A stretch of 64,000 nt of DNA, taken from contig SVMJ01000001.1 in assembly GCA_015067485.1 (NCBI GenBank), forward strand, positions 62,001-126,000. Reading direction: 5' to 3'. Source of the DNA: Oscillospiraceae bacterium (lineage in GTDB: Bacteria > Bacillota > Clostridia > Oscillospirales > JAAYXM01). Every line of letters begins with the position of its first letter. The first letter of the stretch is position 1. Under the pieces are notes generated by a model. The model saw only the letters and a program-made list of their open reading frames with translations. It was not told the DNA's origin and did no database searches. This document shows, in pieces, positions 8,451-16,786 of the stretch. The position numbers and the translations under genes were made by a program.

Positions 8451-9821
8451 ATGAAAAAAAACTCCATGCGAATCGTATCACTTTTGATTGTAACGATTTA
8501 TTGTTGCTGTTTGTTTGCGCAGGCGTCTTTCACCCCGCGCACATCGGCACCGTCTTTGAATGACCCCTATTATACAAAGCCCATCAATCCCTATTCCAAT
8601 CACAACGGAATCGGAAACTGTGCGTGGTATGCCTTCGGTCGCGCGCACGAGATTTTGGGCTACGCCCCGTCTTTCTCGGGGAACGCATCCCTTTGGTGGA
8701 ACTACCGTGACTCCTATGCTGGATTTGGCGATGAACCGCGTGTCGGTGCGATTGCGGTTTGGGATGGAATCGGCGCATCCGCATCGGGACACGTCGCAGT
8801 CGTTGAAGCAGTGGAAGGCGATCAAATCACCATCAGTGAATCATCCTATAACGGAGTAAGTTACACCGGTACTTACTGGGGCAACCGTACCTATTCGGAA
8901 GAATATATGCGTAGCAGTCTCTCCTATCGCGGATGCCCGCTCTACTTGCTCGGTTATATTTATCTGATCGATGAAGCAGATGAAACCGAAATCGAGCATG
9001 TGCACACCTTCTCCGCCTACCGCGAAAAAACACATCCGCATATCGGATACGACTTGTGTACCGGTTGCGGACTGCGTTTGGATACCGCATCGGAAGTCTT
9101 CGATGCTGATTGTACGGAGTGCAGAGAACTGTTGATTTCCGAACAAATGGAACATTTCATCGAGGTAAACACCTATGAATCCGGTCTGTTTAAAGATGTA
9201 TCCGACTCCGAATGGTATACAGAAGGCATATCGCAAGCATATGAACTCGGATTGATGCAGGGCATCGGAAACTCGTTCTTCTCGGTCGACGGCACGGTAA
9301 CCCTTGCGGAAACTGTTGCGATGGCAGCACGCTTACACAGTATCTACCACACAGGAACTGCCGAATTTGAATCCGCAAGCACTTGGTATGCCCCCTACGT
9401 GTTCTACGCACGCAAAAGCGGTATTATTACCGATTTATACGAAGACTACACCCAACCTGCAACCCGCGCTCAATTTGCAGAAATTCTGTCCAATGCACTC
9501 CCGGGCAACGCATTGTTTGAAATCAACCCGGTCGAATCCAATGCGATTCCGGATGTCGCACACACCATGCAGTGCGCAGAAGCGATTTACCAGTTGTACC
9601 GCGCCGGCATCTTGACAGGCTCCGATGAGAAAGGAACCTTCTTCCCTGCCAGCACCATTCGCCGCAGCGAAGCTGCAACAATCATTACGCGCATGGCGTG
9701 TCCCGAAAAGCGTAAATCCATTTCACTCCGGTTCCACATTTCTAATCTGCGCACACAAGCGCTGGCGCAGTTGATGCAGCGTCCGCAATACATCATTCAT
9801 ACAAAACTGAATATCGCATAA
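8451..9821 (+). CDS. Secreted CHAP-domain protein with S-layer homology repeats
   Basis: 456-residue exported wall protein, probably a peptidoglycan amidase or endopeptidase anchored by its C-terminal half. Residues 1 to about 26 form a signal peptide with a hydrophobic core. A CHAP domain follows: the nucleophile is C57 in GNCAWYAFGRA and the histidine is H113 in SGHVAVVEA. Residues 184-225 carry two CxxC knuckles (LCTGC at 203-206, DCTEC at 221-224), suggesting a metal site. SLH-like repeats start near 247 (FKDVSDSEWYTEGISQAYELG), 309 and 367. An unusual basic tail of about 40 residues ends the protein. The start follows AAGGAGCAG. It stands alone between two terminators. Confidence 0.85.
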   Translation: MKKNSMRIVSLLIVTIYCCCLFAQASFTPRTSAPSLNDPYYTKPINPYSNHNGIGNCAWYAFGRAHEILGYAPSFSGNASLWWNYRDSYAGFGDEPRVGAIAVWDGIGASASGHVAVVEAVEGDQITISESSYNGVSYTGTYWGNRTYSEEYMRSSLSYRGCPLYLLGYIYLIDEADETEIEHVHTFSAYREKTHPHIGYDLCTGCGLRLDTASEVFDADCTECRELLISEQMEHFIEVNTYESGLFKDVSDSEWYTEGISQAYELGLMQGIGNSFFSVDGTVTLAETVAMAARLHSIYHTGTAEFESASTWYAPYVFYARKSGIITDLYEDYTQPATRAQFAEILSNALPGNALFEINPVESNAIPDVAHTMQCAEAIYQLYRAGILTGSDEKGTFFPASTIRRSEAATIITRMACPEKRKSISLRFHISNLRTQALAQLMQRPQYIIHTKLNIA

Positions 9822-9825
9822 AAAC

Positions 9826-9858
9826 AAAGCACCGTGAAACAATACTCACGGTGCTTTT
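9826..9858. terminator. Bidirectional terminator between the CHAP-SLH and MATE genes
   Basis: 12-bp perfect arms AAAGCACCGTGA (9826-9837) and TCACGGTGCTTT (9846-9857) with an 8-nt loop and A- and T-rich flanks, placed between two convergent genes. Confidence 0.88.
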
Positions 9859-9859
9859 C

Positions 9860-11215
9860 TTATGCATTTTCTTTTTTCCAGCGTCCGGTGCAGTAGAACA
9901 CCACGCCAATCCAAAACGGCGTAAAACCAGCCAAAGCATCGCCCAGCCAGAATCCGTAGTGGCGCAAATCCAGCGCGAGTCCAAACAGAACCGCCAGACC
10001 GATACGCAAGATGATTCCGTCTAAAATCGCAGTAACAAAATTAATTCGATAATTTCCGCTTCCATTCAGCAACGGGTTCATAATCGAACGGGCAGCCGCG
10101 CCGAAAAAGAGCAAAATCGCAATCGGAATATATCCCCCAACCAACGCCAAAACCGTATCATCCGCGGTAAACAATCCAAACACTTGATTTGGGAAAATCA
10201 TAATGAGCGCGGATAAGACCGATGCGGTACAAAGCATGATAACCGCAATATTTAGAAGTATTTTCTTCACGCGTCGGTATTCATGTGAAGCAAGATTTTG
10301 CCCTACCATGGTGGACCCTGCGGTATTGACCGCCATGGAAATCAAATTGGCAACACTTGCGAGTTTGTTTGCAATGCCTGCAAATGCGGAAACTTCCACA
10401 CCATAGGAGTTGACCCAGGAATTGACAAACAGTTTAGAAACTTGAATGGATGCGTTCTTGATCGCCATCGGAATTCCGAGTTTCAGGAGAGATGTAAGCA
10501 TTTCACGGTTCCAAACAAAGAAATCCCGCACGCGGACAAACAAATGGAATGAAGTATGTTTGTGAATGAGAAATACTGTACAGGATATGAAACTCACGCC
10601 TTGGCTGATGATAGTCGCAAGCGCGGCACCACCTGCTCCAAAATCAAGGAATGCAACGAAAACAATGTCAAGAATAATGTTGAGTACCGCCGCGATTGCA
10701 ATGAAATAAAACGGGTGTTTCGAGTCCCCCATGCCACGCAAAATCGCGCTGACCACGTTGTATCCATAGACAAAAACCAACCCGATCATACAGATTGCGG
10801 AATAATGTGTCGCACCGAGATAAGACTCACCGGGTGTGTTCATCCATAACAGCAACTTATTTTGAAAAATGAGTCCAAGCCCACTGATGAGAAACGCAGC
10901 AAAGAACAAAAAACCACACATGGTTCCGACAAACTTCCCGATCTTGTCCTTCTGCCCCGAACCGATATAACGCGCAATCAGCACTTGACCCGCGTTAGAA
11001 AATCCGATCGCAATGAATGTAAGCAGCATGGAAATATCGCCGCCTACCGAAACCGCAGATGTTCCTGTCTTGCCCAAGACCTGACCGACAATGATCATGT
11101 CTGCCATGTTATAGACTACCTGTAACAGATTGGACAAAAGGATCGGAAGTGCAAACAGAAACAATTGCTTGGTAATATTCCCTTGTGTAAAATCTTTGAT
11201 TTCTGTACCTTGCAT
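9860..11215 (-). CDS. MATE-family efflux transporter
   Basis: 451-residue membrane protein with about 12 transmembrane helices, of the multidrug and toxin extrusion family that exchanges Na+ or H+ for cationic compounds. Typical sequence is visible in ALPILLSNLLQVVYNMADM near residue 25 and in the second half at GIPMAIKNASIQV. An open frame continues upstream to 11344, but that part is tRNA-Pro and its terminator, so I start at the ATG at 11215 (GTGATGTGAAT upstream is only a weak ribosome site). No regulator gene is adjacent, so the substrate cannot be guessed. Confidence 0.88.
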   Translation of the reverse strand: MQGTEIKDFTQGNITKQLFLFALPILLSNLLQVVYNMADMIIVGQVLGKTGTSAVSVGGDISMLLTFIAIGFSNAGQVLIARYIGSGQKDKIGKFVGTMCGFLFFAAFLISGLGLIFQNKLLLWMNTPGESYLGATHYSAICMIGLVFVYGYNVVSAILRGMGDSKHPFYFIAIAAVLNIILDIVFVAFLDFGAGGAALATIISQGVSFISCTVFLIHKHTSFHLFVRVRDFFVWNREMLTSLLKLGIPMAIKNASIQVSKLFVNSWVNSYGVEVSAFAGIANKLASVANLISMAVNTAGSTMVGQNLASHEYRRVKKILLNIAVIMLCTASVLSALIMIFPNQVFGLFTADDTVLALVGGYIPIAILLFFGAAARSIMNPLLNGSGNYRINFVTAILDGIILRIGLAVLFGLALDLRHYGFWLGDALAGFTPFWIGVVFYCTGRWKKENA

Positions 11216-11234
11216 ATTCACATCACCACAACTA

Positions 11235-11271
11235 TAAAAAAACCGAAACAAAGCATAGCGCTTTGTTTCGG
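11235..11271 (-). terminator. Terminator of tRNA-Pro(GGG)
   Basis: 12-bp perfect arms CCGAAACAAAGC (11243-11254) and GCTTTGTTTCGG (11260-11271), five-base loop, followed on the minus strand by seven T (11236-11242). It begins three bases after the tRNA CCA end and lies just upstream of the MATE gene. Confidence 0.92.
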
Positions 11272-11273
11272 CA

Positions 11274-11350
11274 TGGTCCGAGTGACAGGAATTGAACCTG
11301 CGGCCTCTTGAACCCCATTCAAGCGCGCTACCAAGCTGCGCCACACCCGG
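11274..11350 (-). tRNA. tRNA-Pro (anticodon GGG), CCA encoded
   Basis: 77 nt on the minus strand including CCA. The acceptor arm CCGGGTG pairs with CACTCGG (one G-T pair), the D arm is GCGC/GCGC, the anticodon stem CTTGA/TCAAG closes a loop ATGGGGT giving anticodon GGG, and the T arm is GCAGG/CCTGT around TTCAATT. A strong promoter (11366-11394) and an intrinsic terminator (11235-11271) flank it, so it is a single-gene unit. Confidence 0.96.
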
Positions 11351-11365
11351 ATAGAAACCTATAGC

Positions 11366-11394
11366 AGTATATCACACTTTTTATCATCTGTCAA
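11366..11394 (-). promoter_or_regulatory. Promoter of tRNA-Pro(GGG)
   Basis: Minus strand TTGACA, 17 nt, TATACT, with the -10 box ending 15 nt before the tRNA 5' end. Confidence 0.85.
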
Positions 11395-11415
11395 AACATT
11401 CTTTTGGAGGTTTTT

Positions 11416-12072
11416 ATGATCATCTCAATCACACGAACGATCATCCTTTATCTCCTGGTAATCTTCATCCTTCGCGTCATGGGAAAACGACAAATCGGAG
11501 AACTCTCTCCGTCCGATCTGGTCATCACGATCCTGATTTCAGAACTTGCCACAATCCCGATGCAGGATGATACTATCCCGCTACTGCACGGCATCTCACC
11601 GATTTTAACACTTTTGGCCATTGAACTTCTGGTATCAACGCTCACATTAAAAAGCCGATTTTCGCGTAAAGTCATCGTGGGAAGTGCCAGTGTGTTGATT
11701 GAAAACGGCGAGATCAACCAAGAAGAAATGCGGCGACTACGCCTGAATTTAGACGAACTGTTGGAAGAACTCCGTCTGAAAGGACATTCCAATATCGCAA
11801 ACGTGGAAATCGCGATTTTGGAATCAAACGGAAAGCTGAGCGTTTTTCCAAGTTCCCCACCGGAAGAAAAAAATCTCCCAGTCACATTGATTTCCGACGG
11901 AAAACTGATCACGCCCGCACTCAAGCGAGTGGACAAAGAAATTTCCTGGGTAAAACAAGAACTGAAAAAACGCGGAGTATCACGCATCCGAGATGTTTTT
12001 CTCTTTCAACTGGACGGGAACAAACGCATCATAATGATCCCACGTGATAAAACCCGCAAGGAGGCATCATGA
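11416..12072 (+). CDS. DUF421 (YetF-family) membrane protein
   Basis: 218 residues with two or three transmembrane helices in the first 75 residues, including the conserved MGKRQIGELSPSDLVITILISE segment (described here in two parts: MGKRQIG and LSPSDLV), then a cytosolic alpha/beta domain with the repeated-looking IENGEINQEEMRRLRLNLDELLEELR region. YetF-type proteins are found in many spore formers but their biochemical role is not established. The ATG at 11416 is preceded by TTTTGGAGG; an in-frame TTG at 11404 is part of that ribosome site. It is coupled by ATGA overlap to a DUF4363 gene, a pairing common in clostridia. Confidence 0.87.
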   Translation: MIISITRTIILYLLVIFILRVMGKRQIGELSPSDLVITILISELATIPMQDDTIPLLHGISPILTLLAIELLVSTLTLKSRFSRKVIVGSASVLIENGEINQEEMRRLRLNLDELLEELRLKGHSNIANVEIAILESNGKLSVFPSSPPEEKNLPVTLISDGKLITPALKRVDKEISWVKQELKKRGVSRIRDVFLFQLDGNKRIIMIPRDKTRKEAS

Positions 12073-12449
12073 AAGCAACACTAACTTCTCTTCTGATTTT
12101 GACCATGCTGATCGGAAGCGGAATCTATTTCCATCATGTAACGGAAAACACTTGTGGGTTTCTGCATGATAATTTGAAGGCAGCAACAGATCACGTCGCT
12201 GCAAGCAACTGGGATGAAGCGAACAAAACATTCTTGCTCATGCAGAAAACATGGGAAAAGCGCAAAAAATATCTTGCTCTTTTTACCCATCACAATCTGC
12301 TCGATAATGTACAGATCGCACTCGCACGTGTTGCTGCGGCATCGGAGAGTCGCGATGCGAGTGCACTTAGCGTCGAATGTGCATCACTCAAGAAAGAACT
12401 CGATGATCTGCATCATGCCGACCGACTGGAAGCAGAAAATATCTTTTAA
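12069..12449 (+). CDS. DUF4363-family small membrane-anchored protein
   Basis: 126 residues: one N-terminal hydrophobic segment (about residues 4-20, LTSLLILTMLIGSGIYF) and an alpha-helical extracytoplasmic domain containing WDEANKTFLLMQKTWEKRKK, which resembles the DUF4363 pattern. Function unknown. It overlaps the DUF421 gene as ATGA, so the two products probably act together at the membrane. Its TAA stop shares the four bases TTAA (12446-12449) with the stop of the convergent nrdR. Confidence 0.78.
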   Translation: MKATLTSLLILTMLIGSGIYFHHVTENTCGFLHDNLKAATDHVAASNWDEANKTFLLMQKTWEKRKKYLALFTHHNLLDNVQIALARVAAASESRDASALSVECASLKKELDDLHHADRLEAENIF

Positions 12450-12901
12450 TCTCCGGTACGCAATCGGTTGAGTTCTTTCAGGAAAGAATCCACATCCTCA
12501 AACGAGCGATAAACCGAAACAAAGCGGACATAAGCAACCTGGTCGATGGACTTGAGACGCTTCATGATGAGTTCGCCGATGGTACTGGTCGGAATTTCGC
12601 GCTCCATTGAATTGAGCAGGAACTGTTCGACTTCGTCTGCAACACCTTCCAAAGTCTGAAGCGGGACCGGGCGCTTTTCGCAAGCATGGAACAAGCCTTT
12701 GAGCAACTTCTGTTTATCAAACGGCTGGCGGCTGCCGTCTTTTTTGATTACAAACAGCGGCATATGCTCCACAACTTCATAGGTTGTAAATCTTTTCTTG
12801 CACGACAGGCATTCACGTCTGCGACGGATGCTGGTTCCTTCATCGGTTGGACGCGTGTCGATAACCTTACTTTCCAAATGACTGCAAAATGGGCAAATCA
12901 T
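12446..12901 (-). CDS. nrdR: Transcriptional repressor NrdR
   Basis: ATP-cone repressor of ribonucleotide reductase genes. 151 residues, the usual length. The zinc ribbon is complete with C3, C6, C31 and C34 (MICPFC and ECLSCKKRF), and the ATP-cone starts near FVIKKDGSRQPFDKQKLLKG. No ribonucleotide reductase gene and no NrdR box were found in the window, so its targets lie elsewhere. It is convergent with the DUF4363 gene and sits 17 bp after the small gene at 12919-13179. Confidence 0.96.
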   Translation of the reverse strand: MICPFCSHLESKVIDTRPTDEGTSIRRRRECLSCKKRFTTYEVVEHMPLFVIKKDGSRQPFDKQKLLKGLFHACEKRPVPLQTLEGVADEVEQFLLNSMEREIPTSTIGELIMKRLKSIDQVAYVRFVSVYRSFEDVDSFLKELNRLRTGD

Positions 12902-12918
12902 CTCTGCACCTCATTTCT

Positions 12919-13179
12919 CTAAAATGCTCGCTCCACTCGGTAATCATCCAAAATATCGGAGACCGAAGTTGGCGTTACGCTACATGTAGATAATACCACA
13001 AGTAAGCGCTCAATTTCAAGTGGATTTGAAGTAATGTTTGGAATTTGGACTGATTCAATCGGCATTCTGCGCTGAGCGGTCAGTTGTATCCCGTAATCCG
13101 AATCACCCTCGATGACTTCATATGTGAGATACAGCGTATCACCGTTTTCCAACGAAACTTCTTTTGTGATTGGTTCCAT
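12919..13179 (-). CDS. Small hypothetical protein, possibly DUF6514 family
   Basis: 86-residue cytosolic-looking protein without membrane segments or cysteine pairs. The closing region STCSVTPTSVSDILDDYRVE resembles what I remember of DUF6514 proteins of clostridia, but this is a weak assignment. The ATG follows TTAGGAGGGACGATC, a very good ribosome site, and a TATAAT lies 30 nt further upstream at 13209-13214. It is probably co-transcribed with nrdR. No function can be given. Confidence 0.6.
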   Translation of the reverse strand: MEPITKEVSLENGDTLYLTYEVIEGDSDYGIQLTAQRRMPIESVQIPNITSNPLEIERLLVVLSTCSVTPTSVSDILDDYRVERAF

Positions 13180-13279
13180 GATCGTCCCTCCTAAGATTTG
13201 TTAGGGAGATTATAAAACGAACTTTCACAAATTACCAGTAAAATTTTTCGGGGCGAATCACCATTTTCTGCGGGATTTT

Positions 13280-14086
13280 TTACCGATTTTCACCGAAAAC
13301 ACTCTCTACATAGCGTTTTGCGTCGACCAACTCAAAGAATTGGTTATAATCTTCGCGGTACACTTCGATAATTGAGTCTCCTTTGTATCCGAATTTCTTC
13401 AAAAATCGATAAAATTCGATATAGTCAAAATCACCGCAACCGGGGAGAAGCGACGTTTTATCCCCTTTCACATCGCTGATGTGTAAATTTACGATACGGT
13501 CCCCCATCGCATCCGCATAGGCTTGCCACGGAATATTCGCCCGTCTCGCCTGTTTCAGATCCAAGGTATAGCCAATCACATCGCCCAAATTCTCACGTAA
13601 TCCACGGATATACGCGGGATCTGCCGACGTGCACCACGAAACATTTTCCTGCGCGATCAAGATCCCGTGTTCCTTTGCGGCATTTGCAAGGCGAAATAAA
13701 ACTTCGCTATGGCGCTCGATCGGTGTTTGGTGTACCGATCGTCCTCCGGTCAAAGTGCGGTCGCCATGGAATGTAAAGTATTTCGCGCCCAATATCTCTG
13801 CTGCGCGAAAATACTTGCGGTATGCTTCGATGCTGTCTGCGGTGCGCCGCGGATAATCACCAAAAAAGTAAATCCCTTCTACTGCTGCGGTATATGCATG
13901 AACGGACACAACTGAAACACCTGCCGCATCCAATGTACTGCGCAGTTTTTGGCAGTATTCAAACTCAAATTCCGATTCGCTATTCAGAAACAACTCTGTT
14001 TTCCGAAATCCGAGTTTGATCAGTTCAGACACCGCAAACTCTGTTTCCAGCGGATAGAACGAAGCGCTGGAGATACCGATTTCCAT
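13280..14086 (-). CDS. Sugar phosphate isomerase/epimerase-like TIM barrel protein
   Basis: 268 residues of the xylose-isomerase-like superfamily. Conserved pieces include MEIGISSASFYP at the start, VSVHAYTAA, KYFTFHGDRTL near residue 110, LIAQENVSW, and YTLDLKQARRANIPW with LHISDVKGDK, which supply the metal-binding glutamate, aspartate and histidines of this fold. Substrate unknown. The frame is open upstream to 14269, but the ATG at 14086 starts the conserved barrel and has an AGGTG site, so I begin there. It is a single gene, divergent from the small membrane protein at 14166. Confidence 0.8.
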   Translation of the reverse strand: MEIGISSASFYPLETEFAVSELIKLGFRKTELFLNSESEFEFEYCQKLRSTLDAAGVSVVSVHAYTAAVEGIYFFGDYPRRTADSIEAYRKYFRAAEILGAKYFTFHGDRTLTGGRSVHQTPIERHSEVLFRLANAAKEHGILIAQENVSWCTSADPAYIRGLRENLGDVIGYTLDLKQARRANIPWQAYADAMGDRIVNLHISDVKGDKTSLLPGCGDFDYIEFYRFLKKFGYKGDSIIEVYREDYNQFFELVDAKRYVESVFGENR

Positions 14087-14165
14087 ATGATGACACACCT
14101 TCCATAATCTTAGTGTTGAGTCGCATCTCCCTCCTGTGATATTATACGATACGGAGGGACTCGGA

Positions 14166-14414
14166 ATGAAAACTATTATAACACAATTCTTAAAAAAACA
14201 AAACCCCGGGGTATTTTTACTACGCTTCGGGCTGACATACTCGGCAGTCCTTGCGGTACTTGCAATCATATTCCAGCATCAAACAATGGAGCTTTTTACA
14301 TCACATCATCAGACTGTGGAGTTGTTACTTGTTGCTTCAATCACCGCATTTTTACAAACTCTGATTGGCTACGGATTTCTTTCTTATTCCATGAAAAAAG
14401 GCAGGTTCAAATAG
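14166..14414 (+). CDS. Small two-helix membrane protein, unknown
   Basis: 82 residues with two predicted transmembrane helices (about 18-38, FGLTYSAVLAVLAIIF, and 54-73, LLLVASITAFLQTLIGYGFL) and a basic C-terminus. The organisation resembles small ATP synthase I-like or UncI proteins, but I cannot assign it. CGGAGGGACTCGGA gives a clear ribosome site before the ATG at 14166. It ends in a terminator shared with secF. Confidence 0.6.
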   Translation: MKTIITQFLKKQNPGVFLLRFGLTYSAVLAVLAIIFQHQTMELFTSHHQTVELLLVASITAFLQTLIGYGFLSYSMKKGRFK

Positions 14415-14425
14415 AACCTGCCTTT
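14397..14425. terminator. Bidirectional terminator between the small membrane protein and secF
   Basis: Perfect 12-bp arms AAAGGCAGGTTC (14397-14408) and GAACCTGCCTTT (14414-14425), five-base loop. The loop and right arm contain the TAG stop of the plus-strand gene; the A-run on one side and T-rich sequence on the other allow function in both directions. Confidence 0.88.
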
Positions 14426-14433
14426 GATACATC

Positions 14434-15369
14434 TTATGCCTTTTTCTTCTTGCGGTACATCTTTGCCCAGAAAGAACCGGAAAGGAAAACCGAAGAGTAA
14501 AGACCTGCCACGATACCAACGACCAACGGCAATGCAAAATTCTGCAAAGACGGAACACCCAAAATCAAGATCATTACGATGGTGAACAAGGTGGTGAGAG
14601 TGGTGTTGATACTACGGGTCATAGACTGCCAAATGCTGACATTGACAACATCGTCGAAACTCTGCTTGCGCAGGAGTTTTCTGTTTTCACGGATGCGGTC
14701 GAACACAACGATGGTTGCGTTGATGGAATAACCGAGAATGGTCAAAATCGCAGCAATAAAGGTCATATTGATCGGAATCTGCAAAATGACATATGCGCTG
14801 AGCATAACGCAAACGTCATGGAGCAGAGCCAAAACAGCCGCCAAACCGGAACGGAAATCGAAACGGATGGTGATGTAGACCAGCATCAGGAAAATCGCAA
14901 CAACCGCTGCGGTAACGGCTGCATTACGCAAGTCGTTACTCATGACCGGGTCAACGTTGTCAACTGCGAGCAGGTCGGAAACACTACCTTCTGCAGAACC
15001 GTCGCTAAGTTCATACTTTGCAGCAAGTGCCTGGAAGACCGCATCACGGGTCTGGGTATCAAGGGTCTTGGTCTTGATGATGACCTGAGTTGCACCGTCG
15101 CCGGACTTCTGAATGGAAGAAACTTTCTCGCCGGTTACTTCTTCGACGACGCCTGCAATTTCATCCAATGCCGCTTTGTCGAGTTGTTCGTGCATCTCAA
15201 CATTCATCATGGTACCGCCAACAAAGTCGATATCATAATTAAAGAAATTGATACCAAACGGCAAAAGAATCATCGAAACAAAACCAATCAGCGCAAACAG
15301 TGCACCGATTGTTACGAAAAGCGGGAACTTGTTCGGGATATGAAGTTTTTCACTCATTTTCTGAAACAT
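14434..15369 (-). CDS. secF: Protein translocase subunit SecF
   Basis: 311-residue RND-type membrane protein that, with SecD, uses the proton or Na+ gradient to help complete Sec export. N-terminal helix, then a periplasmic-side domain opening with NYDIDFVGGTMMNVEM, then five helices that include the conserved GYSINATIVVFDRIREN region. GGGGAGGG precedes the ATG. It starts 15 bp after secD, so secD-secF form one operon from the promoter at 16736-16764. Confidence 0.96.
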   Translation of the reverse strand: MFQKMSEKLHIPNKFPLFVTIGALFALIGFVSMILLPFGINFFNYDIDFVGGTMMNVEMHEQLDKAALDEIAGVVEEVTGEKVSSIQKSGDGATQVIIKTKTLDTQTRDAVFQALAAKYELSDGSAEGSVSDLLAVDNVDPVMSNDLRNAAVTAAVVAIFLMLVYITIRFDFRSGLAAVLALLHDVCVMLSAYVILQIPINMTFIAAILTILGYSINATIVVFDRIRENRKLLRKQSFDDVVNVSIWQSMTRSINTTLTTLFTIVMILILGVPSLQNFALPLVVGIVAGLYSSVFLSGSFWAKMYRKKKKA

Positions 15370-15384
15370 CTTTCTGCCCTCCCC

Positions 15385-16683
15385 TTATATGCCGAATGCT
15401 TTGAGCGATTTGATGTTCATGCCGACCAACTGCTTGAGCAAGAAGCGGCTGACGACCAAAACGGTAAACATGGATACGAGAACACCAAGGCCGAGCGTAA
15501 TTGCGAAGCCACGGATCGTACCGGTACCGAGGAAGTACAGAACAATCGCTGCAATCATAGTTGTTATATTGGAGTCCAGAATTGCGGTGAATGCACGCTT
15601 GAATCCTGCATCCACGCCTGCGCGAATGGTTTTGCCAAGGCGGAGTTCTTCTTTGATACGTTCAAAGATGATAACGTTCGCATCGACCGCCATGCCGATT
15701 GACAGGATGATACCTGCCATACCCGGCAAGGAGAGGTTGACACCCATGATCGCCATCAGGATCACCATCAGTGCCCCGTAGAAGATCAGTGCAATGTCAG
15801 CAACGATGCCCGGAACGCGATAGATGATCGCCATGAACAGCAAGACCAAAATCAAGCCGATCAAGCCTGCAGTCAAGCTCTTGGAGAGTGCTTCTTCACC
15901 CAAGGTTGCGCCAACGGTACGAAGCTCAATGTCTTTGAGATTGAACGGGAGACGACCGGAGTTGATGATCGCTGCCAAATCCTTTGCATACTGTGCCGGA
16001 GAAGTTCCGTCTTCGCCGCTACCGACGGTGATGGTAACTTCAGCGGTGTTGATACCGGTGGTCTTGTATTCTTCACCAACAAACGGAGTACTCTGCACTT
16101 CACCGTCAAGCTGAATTGCGATAAAGTTCTTGTTTTCACCTGCACGATTTGCCGCAGCTTTGGTTGCTTCGGTAAACTTAGAGACAGCATCGGTGCTGAG
16201 TTTCAGCGCAATGTAGTGCTGGCTGATACCGTTCTGTTCAAGCTGACCGTACTCAGCTTTTGCGCTTTCAATATCAGCGCCGCTGATAACGACGTTGCCG
16301 TCTGCATCTGCAAACTCTAAAAGTGCGGTCTTACCAAGCATCTGAACTGCTTCTTCCGGATCGCTGACAGCCGGGATTTCGACCATGACACGACGGTCAC
16401 CAACCAACTGAACAGTTGCTTCGGAATAGTTCAAACTATCCAAACGGCGCTGCAGAACGGTCTGGACGATTGCCATATCGTCTGACAAATCGCCCGAATA
16501 GTCATCGCCGATCTGTGCTTCGAAAGTGATGCTTGATCCACCTTTCAGATCAAGACCCTGCTTAATCCCCTCTGCTGCGCTCGGGATTCGGAGATTTCCT
16601 ACCTGAAAACCGAAAACCGTAATGCTGACCAGCAATGCCAAGACGAGGATTGAAGCGGTGAAAATACCTACTCTTTTACCCAT
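15385..16683 (-). CDS. secD: Protein translocase subunit SecD
   Basis: 432 residues. An N-terminal transmembrane helix is followed by GLDLKGGSSITFEAQ (about 50-64), the P1-type exterior domain with MLGKTALLEFADADGN, and six C-terminal helices with GMAVDANVIIFERIKEEL, the motif shared with RND pumps. The ATG at 16683 follows GAAGGAGGCAATTACC; an open frame to 16764 is untranslated leader. Separate secD and secF genes are normal for clostridia, in contrast to the fused Bacillus SecDF. Confidence 0.96.
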   Translation of the reverse strand: MGKRVGIFTASILVLALLVSITVFGFQVGNLRIPSAAEGIKQGLDLKGGSSITFEAQIGDDYSGDLSDDMAIVQTVLQRRLDSLNYSEATVQLVGDRRVMVEIPAVSDPEEAVQMLGKTALLEFADADGNVVISGADIESAKAEYGQLEQNGISQHYIALKLSTDAVSKFTEATKAAANRAGENKNFIAIQLDGEVQSTPFVGEEYKTTGINTAEVTITVGSGEDGTSPAQYAKDLAAIINSGRLPFNLKDIELRTVGATLGEEALSKSLTAGLIGLILVLLFMAIIYRVPGIVADIALIFYGALMVILMAIMGVNLSLPGMAGIILSIGMAVDANVIIFERIKEELRLGKTIRAGVDAGFKRAFTAILDSNITTMIAAIVLYFLGTGTIRGFAITLGLGVLVSMFTVLVVSRFLLKQLVGMNIKSLKAFGI

Positions 16684-16735
16684 GGTAATTGCCTCCTTCG
16701 TGATATATTGTATACCACAATATAAATACTTTGAT

Positions 16736-16764
16736 ATTATATCTCTTTTCGGTACGCTCGTCAA
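16736..16764 (-). promoter_or_regulatory. Promoter of secD-secF
   Basis: Minus strand TTGACG, 17 nt, TATAAT. A 7-bp inverted repeat (TATATTG / CAATATA, 16704-16724) lies in the leader between the promoter and the secD ribosome site. Confidence 0.8.
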
Positions 16765-16786
16765 TAATGATTTCGCGATTTTGTGG

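Noticed and set aside
11216-11344. N-terminal extension of the MATE frame
   Set aside because: The 43 extra codons are the tRNA-Pro(GGG) sequence and its terminator, not protein.
14136-14165. Earlier start for the small membrane protein at 14166
   Set aside because: The upstream codons overlap the GGAGGGA ribosome site that serves the ATG at 14166.
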